The notes under the pieces are model-generated. The model made no database searches. It saw nothing but the letters and a program-made list of their open reading frames with translations, and was not told the origin of the DNA. Positions 52,552 to 62,200 of a stretch of DNA of 64,000 nucleotides are shown here, one piece after another. The stretch's first letter is position 1; the number at the start of each line of letters is the position of its first letter. Both the position numbers and the translations under genes were made by a program. The stretch is from Conyzicola lurida (GTDB taxonomy: Bacteria; Actinomycetota; Actinomycetes; Actinomycetales; Microbacteriaceae), in the NCBI RefSeq assembly GCF_014204935.1, contig NZ_JACHMJ010000001.1, positions 2,790,001 through 2,854,000 on the forward strand, written 5' to 3'.

Positions 52552-53814
52552 CTAGCGCCCCGTACCGCCGTGCACGACCGCCTCGGTCTCTCCGTCGAGG
52601 CCGAACGCCTTGTGCACGACGCGCATGGCCTCGTTCACTGTGTCGGCCCGCGTGACGACCGAGATGCGGATCTCGCTGGTGGAGATCATCTCGATGTTGA
52701 TACCGGCGTCGAACAGCGCGGTGAACAGCTTCGCCGTGACTCCCGCGTTCGTGCGCATGCCCGCACCGACCACGGCGAGCTTGCCGATCTGGTCGTCGTG
52801 CTGCAGCGAGTCGAATCCGACGTCCTCCTTCTCGGCGGTGAGCGCCGTGATGACGGTCGTCGCGTCCGACTTGGGAAGCGTGAAGGAGATGTCGGTGAGA
52901 CCGCTCGCGGTCGACACGTTCTGCACGATCATGTCGATGTTCGCGTTGGTCTTGGCGACGATCGTGAAGATCTGCGCGGCCTTGCCCGGAATGTCGGGAA
53001 CGCCGACGACCGTGATCTTCGCTTCGCTCAGGTCGGCGGCAACACCGGTGATGATTGGCTCTTCCACGATCTCTCCATCCTTCGGGTTGGTGACCAGCGT
53101 GCCCTCGTTGTTGTTGAACGACGAGCGCACACGCAGGGTCACCCCGTGACGCCGGGCGTATTCGACCGCCCTGATGTACAAAACTTTGGCCCCGGATGCC
53201 GCGAGCTCGAGCATCTCCTCGCTGGAGATCACATCGATCTTCTTCGCGGCAGGCACCACTCGGGGGTCCGCGGTGAAGATGCCATCGACATCCGTGTAAA
53301 TCTCACAGACCTCTGCGCCGAGGGCAGCGGCCAATGCGACGGCAGTGGTGTCGGAGCCGCCACGGCCGAGCGTCGTGATGTCGCCGGTGCCGCGGTTGAA
53401 GCCCTGGAATCCCGCGACGATGGCGACGTAGCCGGCGTCGAGGGCGTCGCGGACGCGCTTCGGCGTCACGTCGACGATGCGGGCGGAGCCGTGCTGGGCG
53501 TCGGTGATCATTCCGGCCTGGCTGCCCGTGTACGACCGGGCCTCGACGCCGAGGCTCTTGATCGCCATGGCGAGGAGCGCCATCGAGATGCGCTCTCCCG
53601 CGGTGAGCAGCATGTCGAGCTCGCGCCCGGACGGGACCGGGACGACCTGTTCGGCGAGGTCGAGCAGTTCATCCGTCGTGTCGCCCATGGCGCTCACAAC
53701 GACGACGACCTCGTGGCCAGCCTTGCGGGTCTCGACGATGCGCTTGGCGACTCGCTTGAGGCCCTCAGCATCGGCCACGGAGGATCCGCCGTACTTCTGT
53801 ACGATCAGGCTCAC
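52552..53814 (-). CDS. lysC: Aspartate kinase (with probable internal beta-subunit start)
   Basis: The 420-aa kinase starts the aspartate pathway. The catalytic motif [20 protein letters not shown] is at the N-terminus, and [20 protein letters not shown] and [15 protein letters not shown] follow. Two ACT domains end the protein ([40 protein letters not shown]) for feedback control by Lys and Thr. GTG 53814 follows AGGAG at 7 bases. GTG 53067, in frame at VEEPIITGV after GGAGAG, is placed like the beta-subunit start of Corynebacterium lysC and would give a 171-aa regulatory subunit. Confidence 0.95.
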   Translation of the reverse strand: MSLIVQKYGGSSVADAEGLKRVAKRIVETRKAGHEVVVVVSAMGDTTDELLDLAEQVVPVPSGRELDMLLTAGERISMALLAMAIKSLGVEARSYTGSQAGMITDAQHGSARIVDVTPKRVRDALDAGYVAIVAGFQGFNRGTGDITTLGRGGSDTTAVALAAALGAEVCEIYTDVDGIFTADPRVVPAAKKIDVISSEEMLELAASGAKVLYIRAVEYARRHGVTLRVRSSFNNNEGTLVTNPKDGEIVEEPIITGVAADLSEAKITVVGVPDIPGKAAQIFTIVAKTNANIDMIVQNVSTASGLTDISFTLPKSDATTVITALTAEKEDVGFDSLQHDDQIGKLAVVGAGMRTNAGVTAKLFTALFDAGINIEMISTSEIRISVVTRADTVNEAMRVVHKAFGLDGETEAVVHGGTGR

Positions 53815-53908
53815 GTGGTTCTCCTGCTTTTGTGGGACGTGGGCTCGATTGCGGCCCAATGAGCGATTCTAGTGGGCGTTTCGGGCGTGTTACGTCGCCG
53901 TCGCGAGA

Positions 53909-54508
53909 CTAGTTCTCGACGAGCCGGCGGCCCTCGAACGCGCGGCCGAGCGTGACCTCGTCGGCGTACTCGAGGTCGCCGCCGACGGGGAGCCCGGATG
54001 CCAGACGCGTCACCCGTAGGTTGGGCTGCTGCAGCAGGCGTGTGAGGTACGTCGCAGTGGCCTCGCCCTCGAGGTTGGGGTCGGTCGCGATGATGACCTC
54101 GGTGACGACGCCGTCGCTCAGCCGCTGGAGCAGCTGGCGGATGCGCAGGTCGTCGGGCCCGATGCCGTCGATGGGGCTGATCGCCCCGCCGAGCACGTGG
54201 TACAGGCCCTTGAACTCGCGGGTGCGCTCGACGGCGACCACGTCTTTCGCCTCTTCGACGACACAGATCGTGGCGGGCGAGCGGCGCGGGTCACGACAGA
54301 TGCCGCAGGTGTCGGACTCGGTGACGTTGCCGCAGATGCTGCAGAAACGCACCTTCTCGCGCACTTCGGTGAGGATCTCGGCGAGACGGCCGACGTCGAA
54401 GCTCTCGGTCTGCAGGATGTGGAACGCGATGCGCTGTGCCGACTTCGGGCCGATGCCGGGCAGGCGGCCGAGTTCGTCGATGAGTTCTTGAACGATTCCT
54501 TCGTACAC
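53909..54508 (-). CDS. recR: Recombination mediator protein RecR
   Basis: The 199-aa protein assists RecFOR loading of RecA at gaps. The helix-hairpin-helix is [20 protein letters not shown] at the N-terminus, the Cys4 zinc motif is [16 protein letters not shown], and the Toprim domain is [19 protein letters not shown]. The Walker-like [20 protein letters not shown] follows. It starts 3 bp after the dnaX stop, the conserved dnaX-recR pairing. Confidence 0.95.
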   Translation of the reverse strand: MYEGIVQELIDELGRLPGIGPKSAQRIAFHILQTESFDVGRLAEILTEVREKVRFCSICGNVTESDTCGICRDPRRSPATICVVEEAKDVVAVERTREFKGLYHVLGGAISPIDGIGPDDLRIRQLLQRLSDGVVTEVIIATDPNLEGEATATYLTRLLQQPNLRVTRLASGLPVGGDLEYADEVTLGRAFEGRRLVEN

Positions 54509-54511
54509 GGG

Positions 54512-56938
54512 TTAGAAGTCCTTCGGTACGACGCGGGGAGCCACGGCTTGTTCTTCGATGAAACTGGCGCCGAGGATCTCGCGCACGACGGACTCGCCGT
54601 AGCGCGCGTCGTCGGCGGTGGGAACGGGCACGACCTTGGCGGCCGGCTTGCGGGCCGCGGCGCGCTGGGCCTGCAGCTCCTCCTCGGTCGGGGCGCTCGG
54701 CGGGATGGCGGCGACAGCCCAGCCGCCGGGTTCCACGTCGGGCTCGGTCGGTTCGGGCGCTTCGTCGTCGGCGGGCGGCGGAACGCTCACTGAGCCTGCC
54801 GAAGGGCTGCTCGTCGCGGGGCGCGCAACCGGGGCGGCCGGAGCCGTCGGCTGCTGTCCGAGCGGCGCCATGAACTTCACGCGGATGCCGAGCAGGTCGA
54901 GGATCGCCGTGCGCAGGATCGTGCTGACGCCCTCGCCGGTCGCGGAGAGTTCCTTGAACTTGCCCTGGTCGGTGTGGTTCGTGAAGACGAGCGTGAGCAC
55001 GTCGCCGTCGAGCGCCCGCACCTGCGCGTTGAACACGACGGTCCACGCGTTCATGCTGGCCTTCTGCACGGACTCCAGGATCTCCGGCCAGGTGTCCTTC
55101 ATCTGCTGCAGAGAGACGGATGCCGCGGCGGGAGCCACCTCGACGGGGGCCGGGGTTTCGGCCGCTGAGCTTGTTTCGGTCGCTGAGCTTGTTTGGGCCG
55201 CTGAGCTTGTCGAAGGGCTGGGGGCCGCGGCCGTCTCGGCAGGCTCGACCCGCTGGGCCGGCGCATCGTCCGCTACCGGATTCGGTGCGTTGGTGGAGAC
55301 AGCGGGGGCCGCCTCGAGCTCGGCGACGGCCTCGTCGACCGGCACTTCGGGCTGCTCGACAGGACCATCGTCCCCGGTCGCACGCTCGACAGGAGCATCG
55401 GGCGTCGCGGTCGCGTCCTGCCCTGTTGAAGGGGTGGCGGGGGTGGCGCTGGCGGGGATTTCGACAGGCTCGACCCGCTGGGCCGGCTCGGCGGCGCGGG
55501 GCGCTCCGGGCACCGCGACCGTCGGCCAGGACGACGTGGCGGGGATCGGTGTGACGGGCGGCTCGACGACGGCGGGAGCGGGGGCTTCGACGGGGGCGAC
55601 GCGCTGGGCGGGCTCGGGGCGGCGGGTCGGGGTTTCGACAGGCTCGATCCGCTGGGCAGGTTCGGCGACCGGGGCCGGGCGACGGGTTTCGACAGGCTCA
55701 ACCCGCTGAGGCGGCTCAACCCGCTGCGGAGGCTGGGCCGGACGCGCGACCGGAGCGGACGCGATCGCGCCACCCTCCACACCCACGCGGCGTTCGAGGC
55801 GTTCGACGCGCACGAGCGCGCCGCGCTCCGTGTCGTCGCTGGCGGGAACGAGGATGCGCGCGACCATCAGCTCGAGGTGCAGGCGCGGCGACGTGGCGCC
55901 GGTCATCTCGGTGAGGGCGGCGTTGACGATGTCGGCGGTGCGCGAGAGCTCGGCCTGGCCGAAGGCGGCGGCCTGCGCCGACATGCGGGTGAGCTCGTCG
56001 GCGGGGATTCCGCGCAGCACGGCGGCGGCGTGGTCGGCGGTGGCCGCGACGACGATGAGGTCGCGCAGGCGCTCGAGCAGGTCTTCGACGAAACGGCGCG
56101 GGTCCTGGCCGGTCTGGATGACGCGGTCGACGGCGGCGAACACCGCGGCGTTGTCGCGCTGGCCGATCGACTCGACCGCTTCGTTGAGCAGCGTGCCGTG
56201 CGTGTAGCCGAGCAGGGCGACGGCGCGCTCGTACTCGACGACCGTGCCTTCCGAGCCGGCGATCAACTGGTCGAGCAACGAGAGGGTGTCGCGCACCGAT
56301 CCGCCGCCCGCGCGCACTACGAGGGAGAGCACGCCGGGCTCGACGGTGACCTTCTCGCTGTCGCACAGCTGCTGGACGTACTCGAGCATCTGGGCCGGCG
56401 GCACGAGCCGGAACGGGTAGTGGTGCGTGCGCGACCGGATGGTGCCGATGACCTTCTCGGGCTCGGTCGTCGCGAAGATGAATTTGACGTGCTCCGGCGG
56501 CTCTTCGACGATCTTGAGCAGCGCGTTGAAGCCGGTGGACGTGACCATGTGGGCCTCGTCGAGGATGAAGATCTTGTAGCGGTCGCGGGCCGGTGCGAAG
56601 ATGGCGCGCTCGCGCAGGTCGCGCGCGTCGTCGACGCCACCGTGGCTGGCCGCGTCGATCTCGACGACGTCGAGCGATCCGCCGCCGTCACGCGACAGTT
56701 CGACGCACGACGGGCAGACGCCGCACGGGGTGTCGGTGGGGCCCTCTGCGCAGTTGAGGCAGCGGGCGAGAATGCGCGCCGACGTCGTCTTGCCACAGCC
56801 GCGGGGGCCGGAGAAGAGGTACGCGTGGTTGACGCGGTCGGTGCGCAGTGCCGTGCGCAGCGGGTCGGTCACCTGCGACTGGCCGATGAGTTCAGCGAAA
56901 GTCTCTGGCCGATAACGGCGATATAGGGCGGTGACCAC
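54512..56938 (-). CDS. dnaX: DNA polymerase III subunits gamma/tau
   Basis: The 808-aa clamp-loader ATPase has Walker A GPRGCGKTTSARI near residue 45, a zinc module CLNCAEGPTDTPCGVCPSC, Walker B FILDEAHMVT and SRC-like sensor FRLVPPAQ. Domain III ends near residue 370. The linker from about 370 to 640 is extremely Pro/Ala/Glu-rich and contains repeated PAQRVEPVET-like units encoded by interspersed DNA repeats. A C-terminal tau-like domain follows (LQQMKDTWPEILESVQKASM). I see no A6G-type slippery site for a frameshifted gamma form. Translated with recR. Confidence 0.95.
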   Translation of the reverse strand: MVTALYRRYRPETFAELIGQSQVTDPLRTALRTDRVNHAYLFSGPRGCGKTTSARILARCLNCAEGPTDTPCGVCPSCVELSRDGGGSLDVVEIDAASHGGVDDARDLRERAIFAPARDRYKIFILDEAHMVTSTGFNALLKIVEEPPEHVKFIFATTEPEKVIGTIRSRTHHYPFRLVPPAQMLEYVQQLCDSEKVTVEPGVLSLVVRAGGGSVRDTLSLLDQLIAGSEGTVVEYERAVALLGYTHGTLLNEAVESIGQRDNAAVFAAVDRVIQTGQDPRRFVEDLLERLRDLIVVAATADHAAAVLRGIPADELTRMSAQAAAFGQAELSRTADIVNAALTEMTGATSPRLHLELMVARILVPASDDTERGALVRVERLERRVGVEGGAIASAPVARPAQPPQRVEPPQRVEPVETRRPAPVAEPAQRIEPVETPTRRPEPAQRVAPVEAPAPAVVEPPVTPIPATSSWPTVAVPGAPRAAEPAQRVEPVEIPASATPATPSTGQDATATPDAPVERATGDDGPVEQPEVPVDEAVAELEAAPAVSTNAPNPVADDAPAQRVEPAETAAAPSPSTSSAAQTSSATETSSAAETPAPVEVAPAAASVSLQQMKDTWPEILESVQKASMNAWTVVFNAQVRALDGDVLTLVFTNHTDQGKFKELSATGEGVSTILRTAILDLLGIRVKFMAPLGQQPTAPAAPVARPATSSPSAGSVSVPPPADDEAPEPTEPDVEPGGWAVAAIPPSAPTEEELQAQRAAARKPAAKVVPVPTADDARYGESVVREILGASFIEEQAVAPRVVPKDF
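54791..54806 (-). repeat. Family A repeat inside dnaX (diverged)
   Basis: TGAGCCTGCCGAAGGG on the plus strand is the reverse of the CCCTTCGRCAGGCTCA core. It is read as PSAGSVS in DnaX. Confidence 0.5.
55459..55480 (-). repeat. Family A repeat inside dnaX
   Basis: TTTCGACAGGCTCGACCCGCTG on the plus strand, read on the coding strand as QRVEPVEI. A diverged copy lies at about 55232-55260. Confidence 0.7.
55633..55654 (-). repeat. Family A repeat inside dnaX
   Basis: This copy has TTTCGACAGGCTCGATCCGCTG, read on the coding strand as QRIEPVET. Confidence 0.7.
55687..55708 (-). repeat. Family A repeat inside dnaX
   Basis: This copy has TTTCGACAGGCTCAACCCGCTG, read as QRVEPVET. A second partial CTCAACCCGCTG follows within 20 bp, giving the double QRVEPPQRVEPVET. 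Confidence 0.7.
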
Positions 56939-57018
56939 CCGTCAAGAGTAGCCGTCACCGCCGACAGTCGTCTGCGGCTGTGGATAGCGGCCGCGACTCG
57001 GGCACCGATAGGTCGAAA

Positions 57019-57036
57019 ACCTCGCGCAAGGCGAGG
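57019..57036 (-). terminator. Terminator of the DUF5819/HTTM pair
   Basis: On the minus strand CCTCGC-CTTGC-GCGAGG is followed by TTTTC. This gives a 6-bp GC stem and a U run 48 bp past the HTTM stop and upstream of dnaX. Confidence 0.6.
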
Positions 57037-57083
57037 CTCCCGGCGTGGAATCCACCGTCGAGCATCCCTTCGGCCCGAGCGGA

Positions 57084-58316
57084 CTACCGCTTCGGTTTGG
57101 TGAGGCTGGCCACCCGGCTTGCCCGCTTCTTGCGCGGTTCGTAGAGGTTGTTGTTGCGGCGCGGTGGAGCGGCAGCGAGGCTCGTCGCGGGGACGAGTTC
57201 GGGCTCGGCGTCGGCGCCGTCGGACCCTTCGACAGGCTCACGGGCCGGCGTCTCGGCGGCGGGCGCTTCGACAGGCTCAGCGACCGCGACCCGGGGAACC
57301 CGACGGTTCACCACGATCTCTTTCACCACGGCGGCGACCTCGCGTACCCACCTCAGCGCGCGCTGCCACGACCCGTCGCGAACGAACAGCAGATCGAGCG
57401 AGATCATCGCCAGCGAGAACGGCCACAGCCCCAGGAAGAGTCCGATACCGAAGTGCATGCCGAGCAAGAAGACCAGCGCGGCGATGCGCGTCGGCCGCCA
57501 GAGCACCAGCACCGGGAAGGTCAGCTGCACCCAGATCGACAGCCAGGTCGCGATGAACACGAAGATGCTGAACTGCCAGGTCAGGTCGGTGAGCCCGGGG
57601 AACGGGCGGAACACGTCGAGCACGACCGAGTAGTAGAACGCGGTGCCGTTGCGCCATTCCTCTCCCTGCAGCTTGAAGATGCCGGAGTTCACGTAGACGA
57701 GCATGATCTGGTAGCAGCACACCATGATCGCGGCGTTGTGCGCGGCGTTCGTCGCCCACGACGGCGGCGTGAGACGACGGGGCAACCACGTCGTGCGGGC
57801 GACGCCGTACGTGTTCCTCAGCCAGGCATCCACCGACCAGTGCTGCGACAGGTTCGCGAAGATCAGGAAGAACAGCGCAATGCGCATGATCGTGTCCCCG
57901 CCGTTGGTCAGCACGGCGCTGTTGACGGACAGCCCCATCCAGAACAGCAGCAGGAACGGCGTGACCACCCGCGTCTGCAGCCCGACCAGGAACAGCACGG
58001 CGAGCGCCGCCAGAATCAGGTACGAGAGGTCGAACAGCGTCGCGTTCTCCTTCGAGAACAGCATGCGGAACAGTCCGAAGTGCCCCGCGCGGCTGGCCTC
58101 CGGCTCCACCCACTTCGAGGCGACTCCCCAGAGGTACTGGCGGTCGGCGAAGTTCGTGACGAGGAACGCCAGGATCGAGAACCCGAAAATGATCCTCAGC
58201 GCGGAGAGACTGTACGTTGCGTGCTGGGCTCGGGTGAGCCATCCCGCCAGCTTATTAAAGAGTGTGACCGGGTTCAGAATTTCGGATGCCGCGGCCGCTG
58301 TTGTCGGATTTCCCAT
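57084..58316 (-). CDS. HTTM-domain membrane protein
   Basis: The 410-aa protein has about eight hydrophobic helices. It belongs to the HTTM (vitamin K-dependent gamma-carboxylase-like/SdpB) superfamily: LRIIFGFSILAFLVTNFADR, LTNGGDTIMRIALFFLIFAN and WRNGTAFYY are recognisable family features. The cytoplasmic C-terminal tail (from about residue 335) is Pro/Glu/Ala-rich and contains two copies of the family A repeat, read as AEPVEA and REPVEG. It follows the DUF5819 gene by 2 bp. The pair resembles SdpA-SdpB architecture, but no SdpC-like toxin is adjacent. Function unknown. Confidence 0.75.
   Translation of the reverse strand: MGNPTTAAAASEILNPVTLFNKLAGWLTRAQHATYSLSALRIIFGFSILAFLVTNFADRQYLWGVASKWVEPEASRAGHFGLFRMLFSKENATLFDLSYLILAALAVLFLVGLQTRVVTPFLLLFWMGLSVNSAVLTNGGDTIMRIALFFLIFANLSQHWSVDAWLRNTYGVARTTWLPRRLTPPSWATNAAHNAAIMVCCYQIMLVYVNSGIFKLQGEEWRNGTAFYYSVVLDVFRPFPGLTDLTWQFSIFVFIATWLSIWVQLTFPVLVLWRPTRIAALVFLLGMHFGIGLFLGLWPFSLAMISLDLLFVRDGSWQRALRWVREVAAVVKEIVVNRRVPRVAVAEPVEAPAAETPAREPVEGSDGADAEPELVPATSLAAAPPRRNNNLYEPRKKRASRVASLTKPKR
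57225..57285 (-). repeat. Two family A repeats inside the HTTM gene
   Basis: CCCTTCGACAGGCTCA (57225-57240) and CGCTTCGACAGGCTCAGCG (57265-57283) lie 40 bp apart in the C-terminal tail and are read as REPVEG and AEPVEA. Confidence 0.7.
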
Positions 58317-58318
58317 GA

Positions 58319-59101
58319 TCAGCGCCCGTACCTTTCGATCACGTCGTCGTAGACGGCGATGGTTTCGGGGTCGATCACGTCGTCGACCTGGCGCCAGCCG
58401 AAGGTGACCGCGCGCGGCTCGAACTGTTGCGTCTGCTCGAAGCGGTGGTCGAAGTCGTTCGGCTGGGTGCGCACGATGCGCCAGCGCACGCGCTCGATGT
58501 CCTCGGCGAAGTACGCCGTGGTGAAGTTGGTGGCGTATTCCTTCAGCATGTAGTCGTAGCGGAGGAACCGCACGATGTCGGAGGTGTTGTCGCCGTCCGC
58601 CTGGAGCTGTTCGATGAGCGGCTCGACGAGCTTCGCCCGGTAGCCGTCGCCCGCACGCTCGATGAACGTGTCGCGCACGATCTCCTGCTGGTCGGGCGTG
58701 AGCAGCGCGTACCGCTTGCTGTAGATGAGCGCCGCGTTCCACGACGACTTCTGGATCCGTGACGGGATCGCGTTGCCCGGCACCGCCTGCTGCTCGAGTC
58801 CCGTGACGCTGACCCAGTCGCTCTTGACGAGCTCTCCCGCGTCGTTGCGCCACTGCCCCTGGACCTCCATGGTGATGTTGGTCTTCATGATGTTCGGGGC
58901 GAAGACGTTCCACTTCTGTGCGAAGTACGGACTCGCGGCCGAGATCAGCGGTGACAGCGCCGAGCGGAAAGCGCTCGTCGGGGCCACGATCACCAGGCTG
59001 GTGAACACGTACAGCGCGACCAGCGCGAGGGCCACCCCCGCTGCGATCTTGGCTTTTCTCGGCACCACGGGTGGTGCGTCTGGTTCTTTCGTTGTTGTCA
59101 C
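58319..59101 (-). CDS. DUF5819 family protein
   Basis: The 260-aa protein has one N-terminal transmembrane helix (IAAGVALALVALYVFTSLVI) and an extracytoplasmic domain with the FAQKWNVFAPNIMKTNITME motif, typical of DUF5819 and reminiscent of SdpA. DWVSVTGLEQ and RYDYMLKEYATNFTTAYF follow. These proteins accompany HTTM membrane proteins, and here the HTTM gene begins 2 bp after the stop, so they probably form a membrane complex. The biochemical role is unknown. Confidence 0.72.
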   Translation of the reverse strand: MTTTKEPDAPPVVPRKAKIAAGVALALVALYVFTSLVIVAPTSAFRSALSPLISAASPYFAQKWNVFAPNIMKTNITMEVQGQWRNDAGELVKSDWVSVTGLEQQAVPGNAIPSRIQKSSWNAALIYSKRYALLTPDQQEIVRDTFIERAGDGYRAKLVEPLIEQLQADGDNTSDIVRFLRYDYMLKEYATNFTTAYFAEDIERVRWRIVRTQPNDFDHRFEQTQQFEPRAVTFGWRQVDDVIDPETIAVYDDVIERYGR

Positions 59102-59155
59102 TGCTGGTCCCCTCCCCGGGATTGCGCATGTGTGTTGGTCGACGAGGGTGGTGCG

Positions 59156-59181
59156 GTGGGCGTCGGCCTAGCGACGCCCAC
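59156..59181 (-). terminator. Terminator of the giant surface-protein gene
   Basis: GTGGGCGTCG and CGACGCCCAC form a perfect 10-bp stem with a 6-base loop 80 bp past the stop at 59262, before the DUF5819 gene. No long U tract is present. Confidence 0.6.
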
Positions 59182-59261
59182 CGCGGTCGGTGAGTGAGTG
59201 CCCCCGTCGACACGGGCGGGGGAGAGCCCGATTCTCGTCGTGCGGGCGCACTCATCCCCCT

Positions 59262-62200
59262 TTAGATCACGCGCGACTTCTGTCGGCGCGTGACACCGAT
59301 GCCTCCGGCTCCCGCGAGCATGAGCAGCGCCGCAAGGCCGGCGAGCCACATTCCCGTGAATCCGGTGCTAGCCAGAGCCGCTGGCTGTCCTAGTACGACG
59401 AAGTCGGTGGTTTCCCGTTCCGTCGGAATGTCGCCGCTGACGCTTCCCACGTAGTCGATGCGGTGGGCACCGAGTTCGAAGTCGGCACCGATCGCGAACG
59501 TGAAGCTCACGTTTCCGCTGGCATCGGCGATCTGCGTCGGCAGGGTGAAGGGCGTCGAGCGAACCGTCGCGGTAACCGTCTCACCGGGTTCGAAGCCGGA
59601 TCCAGTGGTCACCTGGCTGACGCCGGTGCCGCGGACGATCGTGCGCTTCTCCACGGTGCCTCGGGCCAGCTCGCCGACCGGGTCTCCCCCGTCCGCGTCG
59701 GTCGCGGCGTCCGTGTCGGTCGCGTCGGCGTCGGTCGCAGCATCGGTGTCCGAGTCCACCTCGATGCCGTCGGCACCCAGGTCGGAATCGGAGGCGTCAG
59801 CTGCCGCGTCGGTCGCAGCATCCGTGTCGGCCGCGGCATCGGCTGCCGTTGCCGCATCCGTGTCCGAGTCCACCTCGATGCCGTCGGCACCCAGGTCGGA
59901 ATCGGCCGCATCGGCGTCTGCGGCGGTCGCGGCGTCGACGTCGGCATCAGCAGCGTCGGCGTCAGCAGCCACGTCTGCGGCGGCATCCGTGTCGGCGGCT
60001 GCATCCGTGTCGGCGTCGACCGCGGCATCAGCAGCGTCGGCGTCGGCGGCCACATCGGCAGCGGCATCGGTGTCGGCATCGGCAGCGTCCGCATCAGCAG
60101 CCGCGTCGGCGGCGGCATCGACATCGGCAGCTGCGTCTACGTCTGCGGCTACATCGGCAGCGGCGTCGACGTCGGCGGCCACGTCAGCGGCGGCGTCCAT
60201 GTCGGTCGCGTCCGAGTCGGCGGCCACATCGGTAGCGGCATCCACGTCGGCGTCGGCAGCGTCAGCGTCTGCGTCTGCGTCTGCGTCGGCAGCGTCTGCG
60301 TCGACATCCGCAGCAGCATCGGCGTCCACGTCGGCATCGGCATCAGCGGCCACGTCAGCAGCGGCGTCAGCGTCGGCCGCGACATCCGCAGCAGCATCCA
60401 CGTCCACGTCGGCATCGGCATCAGCGGCCACGTCAGAGGCGGCATCCACATCGGCATCGGCGTCGGCGGCCACATCGGCTGCGGCGTCCACATCGGCATC
60501 AGCGTCAGCAGCGACGTCGGCAGCGGCGTCAGCGTCGGCCGCGACATCCGCAGCAGCATCCACGTCCACGTCCACGTCAGCAGCGGCATCAGCGGCCACG
60601 TCAGCGGCGGCGTCCACATCGGCATCGGCGTCAGCGGCCACATCGGCTGCGGCGTCCACATCGGCATCTGCATCCGCAGCGACGTCGGCAGCGGCGTCAG
60701 CATCGGCCGCGACATCCGCAGCAGCATCCACATCGACGTCGACGTCGGCCGCAACGTCGGCCGCGACATCCACATCGACATCGACATCGACGTCCACGTC
60801 GGCGCCGTCGGTATCCGCGTCGACCGCGACATCGACGTCGGCGTCCGCATCCTCGGTGACGGCGACGGTGTCGCTGGCGGTGTTCACGCCCTGGCTGACC
60901 ACGGCCGTGATCGAGCCGCCCACGTTGGTCGGTACCAGGAAGCTCGAGTCGAACGTCCCGTCCGCCGCGGTGATGACACCCGTCTGGGTTCCGACGATGT
61001 TGGCCGGCACGTTGCCGTCGCGGTATTCGATCGTGACGGTGGAGCCGCCGACCCAGCCGGAGCCGCTGAGGGTGATGGTGTCTCCCTCGACGACGGTGGT
61101 CTGGTCGATCTCGACGGCGGGCTCGCTGATCGTGACCTCTTCGATCACGGTCACATCGCCCTGCGTCACCGTGACGGTGATCGAGGTCTCTCCGACCGGC
61201 ACGATGAAGCTGGTGTCGGTGAAGTTGCCGTCCGTGTCGGTCGGTACGTCGACGGGGCTGCCGATGGGGCCGTCCTCGTTGCTGTACACGATGGTGACGG
61301 TGCTGGACGGTACCCAGTCGGTTCCGGTGACGGGGATCGTGGTTCCGGGAACCACCGGGTCGGCAGGGACCTGGACGGCGGGGACCAGTACGGTCACGAC
61401 GTCGGTCAGGCCCGGGTTGCCGTCCTGGCTGGCGGTCACCGTGAGCGATCCTGCGACGGTGCCGACAGGCACCGTGAACGGGATGCTGAACGAACCGTTC
61501 GCCAGCGTCGAGAACTGGATGGCGGTGGGGTTCGTCTCGCCGTCGGCGTCGAGGAACGACACCGTGACGAGAGTCGCCGGGTTCCAGCCGGTTCCGGTGA
61601 GCGTGATCTGCTGACCGACGACCACCTCGTCCTGCGGGATGACGAAGTTCGTCGGCGGGATGACGGCGAGTGTGTCCGTCGCCGTGTTGTCACCCTGCGT
61701 CGCGTTGACGGTGATCGGCCCGGTGATTCCCGCGGGGATCGTCACGGCGACCGCGATGGTGCCGAGGTTGCCCGGTACTGCGGGGTCGTAGACGGTGACC
61801 GTCGCGGTCGTCGGAGTCGCGCCGACGATGGGGTCGCCGTTGCCGTCGAGGAACTCGAGTGCTACCGGGGTGCCCACGGTCCAGTTGCCGCCCTGCACGT
61901 TCACGGTGCCGCCGGCCAACGGCACGCCGTCTTCGACGACGTTGACGGTCGGGGCCGGGGTGACCAGGACGGTGTCGGCCGCGGTGCTGGTGCCGTTCGT
62001 CGCCGTGACGGTCACAGTTCCGAGCTGGCCGAGCGGGACCGTGTAGGTGAAGTCGAACTCGCCCTCGGGGGTGACGCCGACCAGTCGCGAATCGTCGAAG
62101 GCCGGGTCGCCGTTGCTGATGGTGACGTTCACCAGCAGCGTTCCGGTCGCCCATCCCTCGCCGTGGACGCTGATCACCTTGCCCTCGGTGACCGTCTCCT

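Noticed and set aside
54512-56938. Programmed frameshift producing gamma from tau in dnaX
   Set aside because: No A-rich slippery heptamer or clear downstream hairpin was seen at the end of domain III.
56939-57083. 4.5S SRP RNA gene upstream of dnaX, a common actinobacterial position
   Set aside because: I looked for the GGAAGG/AGCAGC asymmetric-loop signature on both strands. Only a loose CCGAAGGGATGCTCG match is present, with no AGCAGC partner.
59692-60857. Possible CRISPR-like array
   Set aside because: Units are 6-18 bp, contiguous and codon-structured with no unique spacers. It is protein-coding low complexity.
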